Of a stretch of 64,000 nt of DNA, positions 35,208 to 44,044 are shown piece after piece. The stretch is from NCBI RefSeq assembly GCF_032922745.1, contig NZ_CP136693.1, positions 2,108,001 through 2,172,000 of the forward strand, written 5' to 3'. Both the position numbers and the translations under genes were made by a program. Within the stretch, counting starts at the first letter, position 1. Every line of letters begins with the position of its first letter. The notes under the pieces were generated by a model. It saw nothing but the letters and a program-made list of their open reading frames with translations. It ran no database searches and was not told where the DNA came from. The DNA is from Marinobacter salarius (GTDB taxonomy: Bacteria; Pseudomonadota; Gammaproteobacteria; Pseudomonadales; Oleiphilaceae).

Positions 35208-37295
35208 TCAGTGGTCGCCGAAGTCGTAGTTCATTTCCGGAACCGGCGCCTGCAAGTAATAACCCTGAATGTAGTTCACCCCGGCCTGCCACAGGGTTGC
35301 AAGCACGCTGGCGTTCTCGACCAGAGGCACGATGGTCAGCTTGCCTGCACTCTGCAGGCTCTTGACCATTTCCTTGACCTCTTCCTTGGCGTCGTCCTTC
35401 TTCTGAAGTTCTTCAGTAAAGGAACCGTCGATCTTCACGTAATCCACGTCGATATGCTTCAGGGTGTTGAACGGATTCAGGGCGCACCCGAACTGGCAGA
35501 TCGAGACCTTGCAGTGCAGCTCGTGAACCGCCTTGGCAAACTCTTTGGCCTGTTTCATGTAGTTGTTGGCATCACCTTCGCGTATCTGGAAGATCAGTGA
35601 GTCGCCCGGCAGGCGAGCCGCCTTCAGGGCCACACTCAGCCAGGGGGTAAAGGTTTTGTCTTCCAGGGTCTCTGCCGTCACGTTCAGGAACAGGCGGGTA
35701 TCGTGCCCGCGCGATCGATGGCTGGAAAGCTGCTTGATGGTCTGCAGAATCACCCAGCGGTCAATCTTGATAGCCATCTCCGAGGGGCCAACGGGCGGCA
35801 GGAAGTCGTACGGTGAGACTTCCTCGTTGTCCTTGTTCAACATCCTGACGAAGGCCTCGTAGTGTTCTTCACCCTCGCCGCGTAGATTGATAATGGGTTG
35901 GAAAAGCAGCTTGAAGCGATTGTCATCTAGGGCTTTCTGGATGGCATCGACCGAGTTGCTTTCATCCATGGCCTCGTAATCTGCCGGGTTGTACACCAGA
36001 ACGCCGTTGCCCTGCTCATGGCCCGGCTTTTTCTTCAGCTCCGATGAGGCGGTGTGGGCCCGGCCCATCAGGTCCGGTGCCTTGGGTGCATTCTCGGTAA
36101 TCGCGGCAACGCCGATGCTGAGAGTCAGTTGTACCGTGCGGCCGTTGATGTCGAACAGATGGTCTTCGACCTTCTTGCGAATGGCTTCACATTGCTCCGC
36201 CATGACTTTCTCTTCGCACGGTTGGCACAGCAGGCAGAAGGCGTCGTCGCTGAGGCGGGCGAGGACCATATTCTCAGGCGCCTGCTCCTTCAGCAGGGTA
36301 GCCAGGTCGCCAAGCATCAGGTCGGCGCCGGCAATGCCCACCTGGCCTTTCAGGCTCATGAAGTTGTCCAGGGCGATATAGGCCAGTGCACCAGTCTTGT
36401 TGTCCTTGCCAGCCGTCGCAATCGTTTGGCCCAAGGCATCCATCAGGTATTGACGGTTGAACAGGCCGGTTAGCAGGTCCTGGCTGCTGATCTGACGAAT
36501 CTTCTCTTCCAGCTCCGCGTCGCTGTGCTCTGGCTGGATCACGATCTGGGTGCAGGTCTCACCATCATACGTCGCTGCGGATACCGACATGGTGACGCTG
36601 AGTTCCTGGTCGTCACTGCGGCGGGCGACGCAGTTCATGGTCATGCCATCCTCACCACTATCGGCGAAGGATTTCATGAACTCCTTGTATTTTTCCTGGC
36701 TTTCCGGTGTCAGTGTGTCGAGCACAGGGATGCAGATCAGGTCGTCGATGTCGTCGTAGCCCAGGAACTCCATGTACGATTGGTTGGCGTAGATGTGCAT
36801 GCCATCGTTAATGTAGGCGATGGCGTCCTTGGAACTTTCCAGCAGAAGCTGGCAGCGTTGTTCAGATTCCCGTAGGTGGGATTCGAGAGTCCTGCGACGC
36901 CGCCGATCCTCCAGGGCGCTCAGCTCCCGGTTAACCACCAGCACCAACTGATCCGTGTTCTCGAACGGAACCGTGTCCTGTCCACCGGCTTTCATAATGG
37001 AGACTGTGCGCTCGCGATTGAATTCGCCGGTCAGGAGAACGAACGGAATGTCCTTGTCCAGGCGCCGAATCATCGCCAGGGCGCCATCCGCGCCGAACTC
37101 CTGTTCAACATCGTCGCGCGCTAAAAGCAGGTCCCAGTTACCCGTTTTCAGGGTTTCTTCAAGGTCTTCCTCGGACGTGATGCGATGGGCTCGCGTGGCT
37201 TTGCCCGAGTTTCGGAGCAGGCTGACCAGGGTCTCGGCGTCGTTCTGGGACGGATCAAGGATGAGCAGGTGTACGGTTGCGTTCTTTTTCTGCAT
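35208..37295 (-). CDS. fimX: FimX-like REC-PAS-GGDEF-EAL protein, type IV pilus c-di-GMP effector
   Basis: Cytosolic protein of about 695 aa (P. aeruginosa FimX is about 690). Order: REC-like (about 8-120, lacking a clear phospho-acceptor), PAS (about 150-260), degenerate GGDEF (RLSDDAF where GGDEF is expected) and degenerate EAL (YEAFVRM where YEALxR is expected). Such domains bind rather than make or cut c-di-GMP. The C-terminus VNYIQGYYLQAPVPEMNYDF strongly resembles FimX. It lies next to serB as in Pseudomonas. I chose the ATG at 37295 (MQKKNATVHLLIL); a GTG at 37319 is in frame. Confidence 0.87.
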   Translation of the reverse strand: MQKKNATVHLLILDPSQNDAETLVSLLRNSGKATRAHRITSEEDLEETLKTGNWDLLLARDDVEQEFGADGALAMIRRLDKDIPFVLLTGEFNRERTVSIMKAGGQDTVPFENTDQLVLVVNRELSALEDRRRRRTLESHLRESEQRCQLLLESSKDAIAYINDGMHIYANQSYMEFLGYDDIDDLICIPVLDTLTPESQEKYKEFMKSFADSGEDGMTMNCVARRSDDQELSVTMSVSAATYDGETCTQIVIQPEHSDAELEEKIRQISSQDLLTGLFNRQYLMDALGQTIATAGKDNKTGALAYIALDNFMSLKGQVGIAGADLMLGDLATLLKEQAPENMVLARLSDDAFCLLCQPCEEKVMAEQCEAIRKKVEDHLFDINGRTVQLTLSIGVAAITENAPKAPDLMGRAHTASSELKKKPGHEQGNGVLVYNPADYEAMDESNSVDAIQKALDDNRFKLLFQPIINLRGEGEEHYEAFVRMLNKDNEEVSPYDFLPPVGPSEMAIKIDRWVILQTIKQLSSHRSRGHDTRLFLNVTAETLEDKTFTPWLSVALKAARLPGDSLIFQIREGDANNYMKQAKEFAKAVHELHCKVSICQFGCALNPFNTLKHIDVDYVKIDGSFTEELQKKDDAKEEVKEMVKSLQSAGKLTIVPLVENASVLATLWQAGVNYIQGYYLQAPVPEMNYDFGDH

Positions 37296-37454
37296 TTCGT
37301 CAGATGTCTCGTGATACACGTTGGCTGTGCCGACACCTGTCGTAGAACTCAGAGCACGGGGCCGGCTTTCACTAACGCTGAATGATGCAGGGGTTACCGG
37401 TTAATAACAACCCTTCGGGCGGGTTCATAAGCGTCCGTTCACAGTAACGGTGCG

Positions 37455-39257
37455 CTATAGCGAGGGCCATAGCGAGTCGAACTCGTCTTCACTGGTGCCT
37501 GCCTCCGGCGGACTGCCGCCGGCTGGCGTTACACTGGCGCTCTGAAGCTTGAGTTCAAACTGACTGACACTGCCGGTCGCTGAAATCTTGCGGGACAGTG
37601 TGCCCTGATCTTCCCGACCGTCATGAAGCAATGAAATCCGGCTGCCGGACTGGAACGGAAGTCGCGGTGTGATTAGGGTTGCTGCCTGGTTAACGACGCT
37701 GATTTCCGGTAGCAAGAGGCCGCGCAGGTACTCGCTGCTGTTGCCAATTTTCTGAATCAGTCTTACGCCGCATGGCGCCGCACTGGGGGCCAAAAGCTCA
37801 ATGCCAACCTGTGTGCCCTGGTTGCGAACCTGTCTTATCCAGCGCACAACCGCTACGCTCCAAGGGTGGTTTGACTGCTCGCGGACGCCGAGAACCTCGC
37901 CCGCCTGAAGGGAGGAGGGGACGTTGGTCTCCCACGCGGCGCAGTATCCGCCGGGACTGGTGTTCACCAGCAGTGCACGGTGGCGCTTGGGTTTTCTTCG
38001 ATCACTTTCACTGTCTGGTGTGGCGCCAATACTGTTACGGAAGTTGATGGGCGTATCTGCCGATTGCAATGGCTCGTCGTTGGGCCCGGCGTCATGGGCG
38101 CCGGCCCAGGCATCCTGTTTCTGCCGGGACGAGCGCAGGAACAGGTTGTCGTCGCCGTTCTGGTTGTCGTTGCCGCTGACAAATTCGTTGAACGTTTTTT
38201 CGCCGGCCACGTAATAATGGGTTGCGGTCAGGCCTACGCATATCTCGAGCGTGCCCTGACTGGCAATGCGATTGAAGTTGCGCTTGGCAAGGATGCCGAG
38301 CGCCTGGCTCAGGTGAGTCAGAAGTGTGTCGCCAATGCGGGAGGGCAGCTCAAGTTCGCTGGACCCACCATCCCGTTTGTTGCGGGCGTGCAAGGCGTCC
38401 GTGATCTGTTCTGATAATTCCCGAGTGTCGAAGTTGTAGCAGTCGTTACCCGGCTTTTGTTCCAGCAGGCTGCGGTAGACCGGCGAGGTGTCCCGCTCCA
38501 TGTTTACCACGAACAGGCTGTCGTTATCGGTTTCGGGCCCGCAGGAAACCAGGTGGGTCCAGTTCTCGAACAGCTCGTAAACCTGCGCCAACTCGCCTTG
38601 CCGGAGTTGATTGGGGCGGGCGCAGCCTAGCAGCAGGATGCGCTTGTAGCAGTCTTCCACGGAGCTTCCGCGGCGATGGGTCAGAGTATCGTCGTCGACG
38701 GACAGCCCCTGAATCTTGTTGCGATGGGCGAATCGGAAAAGTCGATGACATTCCAGCCAGCTTTGTGCGGGGCTGGGGCAGTAGAGTTGGTGGGCTCGCA
38801 CGATGGTGGCAGCCAGTTCCGAAGTGGCGCGATGAATGGCCATCGCGACCGATTTTCGGTTTTTGTCCAGGCCGCCGTTGTCCAGGAATTCATGCACGCA
38901 CAGTTTATAGCCACTGGCGGCATGAAGCTGAAGAGCCTGGGACAGGTTGGCAACCTTGCGCTGTTTTTCCGGTAGGGCAACGGCCAGGCCAAGGTAATGC
39001 CGGGACAGTTCGGAACAGACGAAGTGTATCTTTGGGCGAATCAGTTCCAGCAGTTGCAATCGCTGTTGTGGCGCGATGAACAGGTAGTTGAGTTCAATAA
39101 TGGCATGATAGAGCTGTCGCGAAGCCTCGCCAATGTTCGCCATTGGCAACTGGTTTACCCAGTCCCTGAAGGCTTTTGGGGAAGTCTGGCAAAATGAGAG
39201 GCTTGCCGTCTTCTGTTCAGGAACACGGAGATCGGGCTTCAATATCATGCCTTCCAT
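37455..39257 (-). CDS. PilZ-like domain protein, conserved neighbour of fimX
   Basis: Protein of 600 aa without signal peptide or membrane helices. Residues about 1-390 form a helical region of unknown function. The C-terminal part shows a weak PilZ pattern: RRKPKRHR, then LLVNTSPGGYC, then QVGIELL, consistent with a c-di-GMP receptor fold. The two elements are closer together than in canonical PilZ domains, so binding is uncertain. It is 159 nt upstream of fimX on the same strand, and a similar gene sits beside fimX in Pseudomonas. A functional link with twitching motility is likely but inferred. Confidence 0.65.
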   Translation of the reverse strand: MEGMILKPDLRVPEQKTASLSFCQTSPKAFRDWVNQLPMANIGEASRQLYHAIIELNYLFIAPQQRLQLLELIRPKIHFVCSELSRHYLGLAVALPEKQRKVANLSQALQLHAASGYKLCVHEFLDNGGLDKNRKSVAMAIHRATSELAATIVRAHQLYCPSPAQSWLECHRLFRFAHRNKIQGLSVDDDTLTHRRGSSVEDCYKRILLLGCARPNQLRQGELAQVYELFENWTHLVSCGPETDNDSLFVVNMERDTSPVYRSLLEQKPGNDCYNFDTRELSEQITDALHARNKRDGGSSELELPSRIGDTLLTHLSQALGILAKRNFNRIASQGTLEICVGLTATHYYVAGEKTFNEFVSGNDNQNGDDNLFLRSSRQKQDAWAGAHDAGPNDEPLQSADTPINFRNSIGATPDSESDRRKPKRHRALLVNTSPGGYCAAWETNVPSSLQAGEVLGVREQSNHPWSVAVVRWIRQVRNQGTQVGIELLAPSAAPCGVRLIQKIGNSSEYLRGLLLPEISVVNQAATLITPRLPFQSGSRISLLHDGREDQGTLSRKISATGSVSQFELKLQSASVTPAGGSPPEAGTSEDEFDSLWPSL

Positions 39258-39312
39258 GCTTTCACGCCAATTGTCTGGACCACGGTAGGTACTCCGGGTT
39301 GCACTACGATCT

Positions 39313-39339
39313 GCAGGCGTACCTTATATTAACGCCTGC
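39313..39339. promoter_or_regulatory. Inverted repeat upstream of the PilZ-like gene
   Basis: GCAGGCGT and ACGCCTGC (8-bp arms) flank an 11-nt AT-rich loop that, on the minus strand, contains TATAAG. It could be an operator around a -10 element or a leader hairpin, 56 nt before the PilZ-like gene start. Confidence 0.35.
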
Positions 39340-39485
39340 GTGTTTTAATCGGAAAACGCCGCCAATACAGCTTTTTATTGTTATCGCTTACTGCACTGTA
39401 AAATAGCAAACGCATAACAGAAAGCGAGAAAAGCACGAGTTGACAATGTTTAACAAGTAAATTTGGGCCAACTTTGCCAAATGCG

Positions 39486-40526
39486 TCACGCAAATAGGTC
39501 CAGCGGCGTTTTTCCGGGCCGGCCTGGAATCTCCCTGACGAGCCGTGGTATCAGAAAACCTGGCAGCGAGGTAATCAGTTGCCGGACCAGTTCCCTGGCC
39601 TTGTTGTCACTGACTTCGAAGTGATGGGCGCCGGCCACTGGGTCGAAAGCGTGGAGATAGTAAGGCAGCACGCCACACTCGAACAATCGCTCGCTGAGTT
39701 CTGCCAGCACGCTGGCATCGTCATTCACTCCTTTTAATATCACGCTCTGGTTCAGCAACGTGACGCCTGCGGCTTTCAGGCGCCCGAGAGCCTGTTGCGT
39801 GTCATTATCCAGTTCGGCCGGGTGATTGACATGGATGACGACGACAGCCTGCAGGCGTGAGCCCGAGAGCCACTTGATCAGCGAATCAGACACCCTTTGG
39901 GGGATGACAACCGGCAGTCGGGTATGGACTCTCAGCCTGCGGATGTGTGGGATGTCTGCCAATGCCTCGGCCCAGGCCGACAGCAGCCGGTCGTTCGCCA
40001 CCAGCGGGTCGCCCCCGCTGAAAATCACTTCGTTTATGCGAGTGTCGTCGGAGAGGGCCTTGAGGGCCTGCGCCCTGTCCTCCGGCGACAGTCGGTGGTC
40101 CTCGTAGGGGAAGTGCCGGCGGAAGCAGTAGCGACAGTTAATGGCGCATTGCCCGGTCACCATTAACAGGGCTCGGCTATCGTACTTGCGAATCAGCCCG
40201 GTCGCTGGCATGGAGCCGCTTTCCTGGAGTGGGTCGGAGACGAACCCGGGATAGGTGTCTGCTTCGGACGATAAAGGTAGTACCTGACGTAACAGGGGAT
40301 CGTCGGGATCGCCCTTCGTGATTCGATTCAGATAGGGTTCGGGTACCCGTATGGGGAACAATCGGTGGCCTTCGTCCGCGCCATGGAGCCAAGCTGCCGG
40401 GTCAAGGTCAAGCCGGCGCAGGAGGGCATCCGGCGTAGTGACGGACTCCGAGAGCAGTCGCTGCCAGCTGTGATCAGTGTGATCGACGGGGCGGGCTTCT
40501 ATACGGGTGGCGGTTCGCTGTATCAT
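39486..40526 (-). CDS. epmB: EF-P beta-lysylation protein (lysine 2,3-aminomutase-like)
   Basis: Radical SAM enzyme of 346 aa that converts alpha-lysine to beta-lysine for EF-P modification. The cluster-binding motif CAINCRYCFRRHFPY lies near residue 120, followed by INEVIFSGGDPL. The length (~345) and lack of the long C-terminal part separate it from the larger KamA. The ATG at 40526 is preceded by AAGGTG. It is divergent from efp, only 45 bp apart, and epmA is two genes away. Confidence 0.93.
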   Translation of the reverse strand: MIQRTATRIEARPVDHTDHSWQRLLSESVTTPDALLRRLDLDPAAWLHGADEGHRLFPIRVPEPYLNRITKGDPDDPLLRQVLPLSSEADTYPGFVSDPLQESGSMPATGLIRKYDSRALLMVTGQCAINCRYCFRRHFPYEDHRLSPEDRAQALKALSDDTRINEVIFSGGDPLVANDRLLSAWAEALADIPHIRRLRVHTRLPVVIPQRVSDSLIKWLSGSRLQAVVVIHVNHPAELDNDTQQALGRLKAAGVTLLNQSVILKGVNDDASVLAELSERLFECGVLPYYLHAFDPVAGAHHFEVSDNKARELVRQLITSLPGFLIPRLVREIPGRPGKTPLDLFA

Positions 40527-40571
40527 AGCCACCTTCGAATTTTCAAAAGCATCGTTTCAGGTGATAATTTC

Positions 40572-41147
40572 ATGGCTTCATATTCTACCAACGAATTCCG
40601 TGGCGGTCTTAAGGTTTTGCTGGATGGCGACCCCTGTATTATTCTCGAGAACGAATTCGTAAAGCCCGGTAAAGGGCAGGCGTTCAACCGGGTAAAACTG
40701 CGTAACCTGATGACCAATCGCCAGTGGGAGCGCACCTTCAAGTCCGGAGAGAGCCTGGAAGCTGCTGACGTGATCGATCTGGAAATGGAATACCTGTATA
40801 CCGATGGCGAATTCTGGCACTTCATGAAAACCGACGGGTCCTTCGAGCAATTCCCGGCGGATACCAAGGCGGTCGGTGATGCTCTGAAGTGGCTGAAGGA
40901 GCAGGATGTGTATACCGTGACTCTCTATAACGGCGCGCCTCTGACAGTCTCCCCGCCCAACTTTGTCGAGTTGGAAGTGGTGGACACGGATCCGGGTATG
41001 AAAGGCGACACCGCCCAGGGTGGCTCCAAGCCGGCGACGCTTTCCACGGGTGCCGTTGTCAGCGTGCCACTATTTATCACCATTGGTGAAGTGCTCAAGG
41101 TGGACACTCGCTCCGGTGAATACGTCAACCGGGTCAAAAACAGCTGA
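40572..41147 (+). CDS. efp: Elongation factor P
   Basis: Translation factor of 191 aa that relieves ribosome stalling at polyproline. The modification loop is VKPGKGQAF with the modifiable lysine at position 34, matching the lysylated E. coli type and not the arginine-rhamnosylated Pseudomonas type. The C-terminal LSTGAVVSVPLFITIGEV and TRSGEYVNRVK are typical. Start is the ATG at 40572; a longer open frame upstream overlaps epmB and is rejected. epmA follows 11 nt downstream. Confidence 0.96.
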   Translation: MASYSTNEFRGGLKVLLDGDPCIILENEFVKPGKGQAFNRVKLRNLMTNRQWERTFKSGESLEAADVIDLEMEYLYTDGEFWHFMKTDGSFEQFPADTKAVGDALKWLKEQDVYTVTLYNGAPLTVSPPNFVELEVVDTDPGMKGDTAQGGSKPATLSTGAVVSVPLFITIGEVLKVDTRSGEYVNRVKNS

Positions 41148-41158
41148 TTGGAGCCCTG

Positions 41159-42133
41159 GTGACTGACTCCCTTCAGTGGCGGCCCTCGGCTTCACAGGTG
41201 GCTCTTAAAAGCCGCGCACAACAGTTTGCCTGGGTGCGTGGCTTTTTTGCGCAACGTGATGTGATGGAAGTCGAGACGCCCGTGCTTGGCCGGCATGGTG
41301 TTACTGATATCAATATTGACAGTATCTCCGCGAATCCCGCCTCGATCGGAGTCCGCCCAGCGGGCGGGTGGCTGCAGACATCCCCGGAATATCACATGAA
41401 ACGGATGCTGGCGGCTGGATCCGGCCCTATTTATCAGATCGCCCGGGTGTTTCGCGACGGTGAGTTCGGGCGGCGACACAACCCTGAGTTTTCCCTGCTT
41501 GAATGGTACCGGCCCGGTTTTACGGATGTCGATCTGATGGAAGAGGTCTCCGAGTTGGTTTGTGGCTGGCTGGGTTGTGAGCCGCCACGCACCATGGATT
41601 ATCGCGATGCGTTTGTCCGGTTCGCGGGTATTGATCCGTTTTTGGCCGGTAATGACGAGTTGTCAGAGCGTTGCGAACAATGGATGGAACCATCCCAGCT
41701 GGATGGCCTCTCTCGTGACGATTATCTGGATCTGCTGATGAGCTCTCAGGTGGAGCCGGCACTGGCGGGCGTTGGGCCGGTATTCGTGACCGGTTATCCG
41801 GAGTCCCAGGCTGCACTGGCCCGTGTGTCTGAACGGTCCGGGGTGCGGCAGGCTCATCGTTTCGAGCTCTACGTGGGCGGTGTGGAGCTGTGCAATGGCT
41901 ACTGGGAACTGACCGATCCCGACGAGCAGAGGCGTCGGTTTGAGGCGGACAACCAGGCTCGCCGCAGAGTGGGAAAGCCCGAGATGCCCATCGACCAGGC
42001 GTTCATTGCGGCCCTGGAGTCGGGGGTGCCCGATTGTTCCGGAGTGGCCTTGGGCCTGGACCGCCTGTTGATGCTGAAGTTGGGGCTTGATGAGTTGTCC
42101 GGCGTTATTGCGTTCCCGGCTGACCGGTGTTGA
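41159..42133 (+). CDS. epmA: EF-P lysine 34 lysyltransferase (class II LysRS-like)
   Basis: Paralogue of the LysRS catalytic domain without an anticodon-binding domain, 324 aa; it attaches beta-lysine to EF-P K34. Class II motifs are visible: VMEVETPVLG (motif 1), RVFRDGEFGRRHNPEFSLLEWYRP (motif 2) in two parts, and SGVALGLDRLLML (motif 3). It starts with GTG at 41159, with GGAG 7 nt upstream. It is in an operon with efp. The 3' end overlaps convergent psd by 29 bp. Confidence 0.94.
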   Translation: MTDSLQWRPSASQVALKSRAQQFAWVRGFFAQRDVMEVETPVLGRHGVTDINIDSISANPASIGVRPAGGWLQTSPEYHMKRMLAAGSGPIYQIARVFRDGEFGRRHNPEFSLLEWYRPGFTDVDLMEEVSELVCGWLGCEPPRTMDYRDAFVRFAGIDPFLAGNDELSERCEQWMEPSQLDGLSRDDYLDLLMSSQVEPALAGVGPVFVTGYPESQAALARVSERSGVRQAHRFELYVGGVELCNGYWELTDPDEQRRRFEADNQARRRVGKPEMPIDQAFIAALESGVPDCSGVALGLDRLLMLKLGLDELSGVIAFPADRC

Positions 42134-42983
42134 TGTCGCCGAAAGCTTCACCCATACGCACCGTACCGCCTGCTACCTGATTGGCGTTCCATTTCACAGC
42201 GCCCTTGGGCATAACCATGATCACCGTTGAGCCCAGGCGGAACCGTCCCATTTCCTCGCCTTTTTCAAACTGGATGGGTGTTTTGAGGCTGTCATAGCGA
42301 CTCTCGGAAACCTCACCCCCGCTGGGTGCCACGACGCCGGCCCAGGTCGTCTCGACACTGCCCACGATCATTGCGCCGACCAGCACCACGGCCATTGGGC
42401 CTGCTGGGGTGTCGAATAGACAGGCAACCCGCTCATTTCGGGCGAACAGGTTGGGCACGTTCTCCGCGGTGGTCGGGTTGACGGAAAACAGCTTGCCGGG
42501 AACGTACACCATTTCCCGGAGCGTGCCGGCCAGCGGCATATGAATGCGGTGATAGTCCTTAGGGGAGAGGTAGATGGTGGCGAATTCGCCATCGGTAAAG
42601 CTTGCCGCCCGCTCCTCATCGCCACCGAGCAGTTCGTTGAGGCTGAAGGACTGGCCCTTGGCCTGGAATACCCGATCATTGCTGACTTGACCCAGTTGGC
42701 TGATGGCGCCGTCAACGGGACTGACCAGAGTGCTTTCTCGCTCGTCCACGGGCCTCAGGCCGGGTTTCAGGGCGCGGGTAAAAAAGGCGTTGAAGCTTGC
42801 ATAGGCCGCTGGGTCCGGTTCCAGCGCTTCGTTCATATTGACGCCATAGCGGCCGATGAACCACTTCACCACACGATCCTTTAGCCCGGACATGCTTTCA
42901 TTGTCCGCAAGTCGGCCCGCAAGGCGTGAAACCGCGAGTTGCGGCGTTATGTACTGGCTCATTACAAACAGCTTGTCGAACAT
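42105..42983 (-). CDS. psd: Phosphatidylserine decarboxylase proenzyme
   Basis: Membrane-associated enzyme of 292 aa making phosphatidylethanolamine. The self-cleavage site LGST (in RFRLGSTVIMVMPKG) lies near residue 256; cleavage between Gly and Ser yields the pyruvoyl group. TIYLSPKDYHRIHMPLAG and GAMIVGSVETTWAG are typical. I chose the ATG at 42983 (MFDKLFVMSQY), which matches the start of Pseudomonas Psd and has AAGGA about 10 nt upstream; an ATG at 43055 would add 24 residues. Divergent from motA. Confidence 0.9.
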   Translation of the reverse strand: MFDKLFVMSQYITPQLAVSRLAGRLADNESMSGLKDRVVKWFIGRYGVNMNEALEPDPAAYASFNAFFTRALKPGLRPVDERESTLVSPVDGAISQLGQVSNDRVFQAKGQSFSLNELLGGDEERAASFTDGEFATIYLSPKDYHRIHMPLAGTLREMVYVPGKLFSVNPTTAENVPNLFARNERVACLFDTPAGPMAVVLVGAMIVGSVETTWAGVVAPSGGEVSESRYDSLKTPIQFEKGEEMGRFRLGSTVIMVMPKGAVKWNANQVAGGTVRMGEAFGDINTGQPGTQ

Positions 42984-43079
42984 TGGAAAGTGATCCTTGG
43001 CGCTCAAAGGCGCGAAGTTTAACAAATCGCGGGGTGTGTATAGAAATTGTTTCATATCTTCGCGGTTCGGTCCGCTGCT

Positions 43080-43088
43080 TGCTATTAT
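43080..43088 (+). promoter_or_regulatory. Candidate extended -10 promoter of motA
   Basis: TGCTATTAT (43080-43088) is an extended -10 match; no good -35 is seen and no sigma-28 consensus was found. It lies 75 nt before the motA ATG. Confidence 0.3.
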
Positions 43089-43163
43089 CTGTGCAGGCCG
43101 GCCAGGTGGCTCCGCTTCAGGCGCCTAGCCTGACAGAAATCATAGAAGGTGTGTTCTCAATCC

Positions 43164-44015
43164 ATGCTACTCATAATCGGTGCAGTCATTGTCATTGCCA
43201 GCGTCCTCGGGGGTTATGTCCTCCATGGTGGTAATCTTCTGGTGTTATGGCAGCCCACGGAAATACTTATTATCGGCGGCGCTGCGGTCGGATCCTTTGT
43301 CATCGCCAATCCTCTGCATACAGTCAAGGAAGTTGGCCGGGGCGTTCTGGGTCAGCTCACCGGTTCGTCCTTCAATAAGTCCTTTTACATGGATTTGCTC
43401 AGCCTCATGTACGAGATTTTCGACAAATCCAGAAAGCAGGGTGTGATGGCTATCGAAGAAGACATCGACAATCCGGAGTCAAGCCAAATCTTCAGCCGCT
43501 ACCCGGCCATCATGAAATCCAAGTACCTGCTCGCCTTTATTACCGATTATCTTCGCATCATCAGTTCGGGGAACATGGCGACCCATGAGCTGGAAGGCAT
43601 GATGGAGAATGAGATCGAAAGCCGCCAGCATGAACTTGAAGAGCCCGCCCATGCGGTAAATAAGATAGCGGATGCACTTCCGGGCCTGGGGATTGTTGCC
43701 GCTGTGCTGGGTATCGTTGTTACCATGAACTTTTTAAGCGAAGGGCCTGAGAGGATTGGTCTGAGCGTGGCAACGGCCCTTGTGGGTACGTTCCTTGGTA
43801 TCTGGATGGGGTATGGCTTCGTAGGGCCCACGTCAATTGCCATGGAGCATGCAGCCCGGTATGAACTCAAGGCCTATGAGTGTGTGAAGTCAGCGATTGT
43901 CGCGACGGTATCGGGCCAGGCGCCGCAGATGGCCATCGAGTTCGGCCGCAAGGCCCTGCCGTCGGATAAGCGTCCCGGGTTTCAGGAACTCAACGACCAC
44001 GTGCGTTCAAAATAG
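43164..44015 (+). CDS. motA: Flagellar motor stator protein MotA
   Basis: Inner-membrane stator subunit of 283 aa with four helices, forming the proton channel with MotB. The N-terminus MLLIIGAVIVIASVLGGYVL and the stretch DALPGLGIVAAVLGIVVTM near residue 170 are typical of the MotA/LafT family. The ATG at 43164 is preferred; a GTG at 43149 is in frame but gives an untypical N-terminus. motB follows after 29 nt. Confidence 0.93.
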   Translation: MLLIIGAVIVIASVLGGYVLHGGNLLVLWQPTEILIIGGAAVGSFVIANPLHTVKEVGRGVLGQLTGSSFNKSFYMDLLSLMYEIFDKSRKQGVMAIEEDIDNPESSQIFSRYPAIMKSKYLLAFITDYLRIISSGNMATHELEGMMENEIESRQHELEEPAHAVNKIADALPGLGIVAAVLGIVVTMNFLSEGPERIGLSVATALVGTFLGIWMGYGFVGPTSIAMEHAARYELKAYECVKSAIVATVSGQAPQMAIEFGRKALPSDKRPGFQELNDHVRSK

Positions 44016-44044
44016 TCTGAGCAAGAGCCGTCAGGAGCAGTTTC

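Noticed and set aside
42983..43055. N-terminal extension of psd from the ATG at 43055.
   Set aside because: Known Psd proteins begin near the MFDKLF position; the extra 24 residues have no family support. It remains an alternative.
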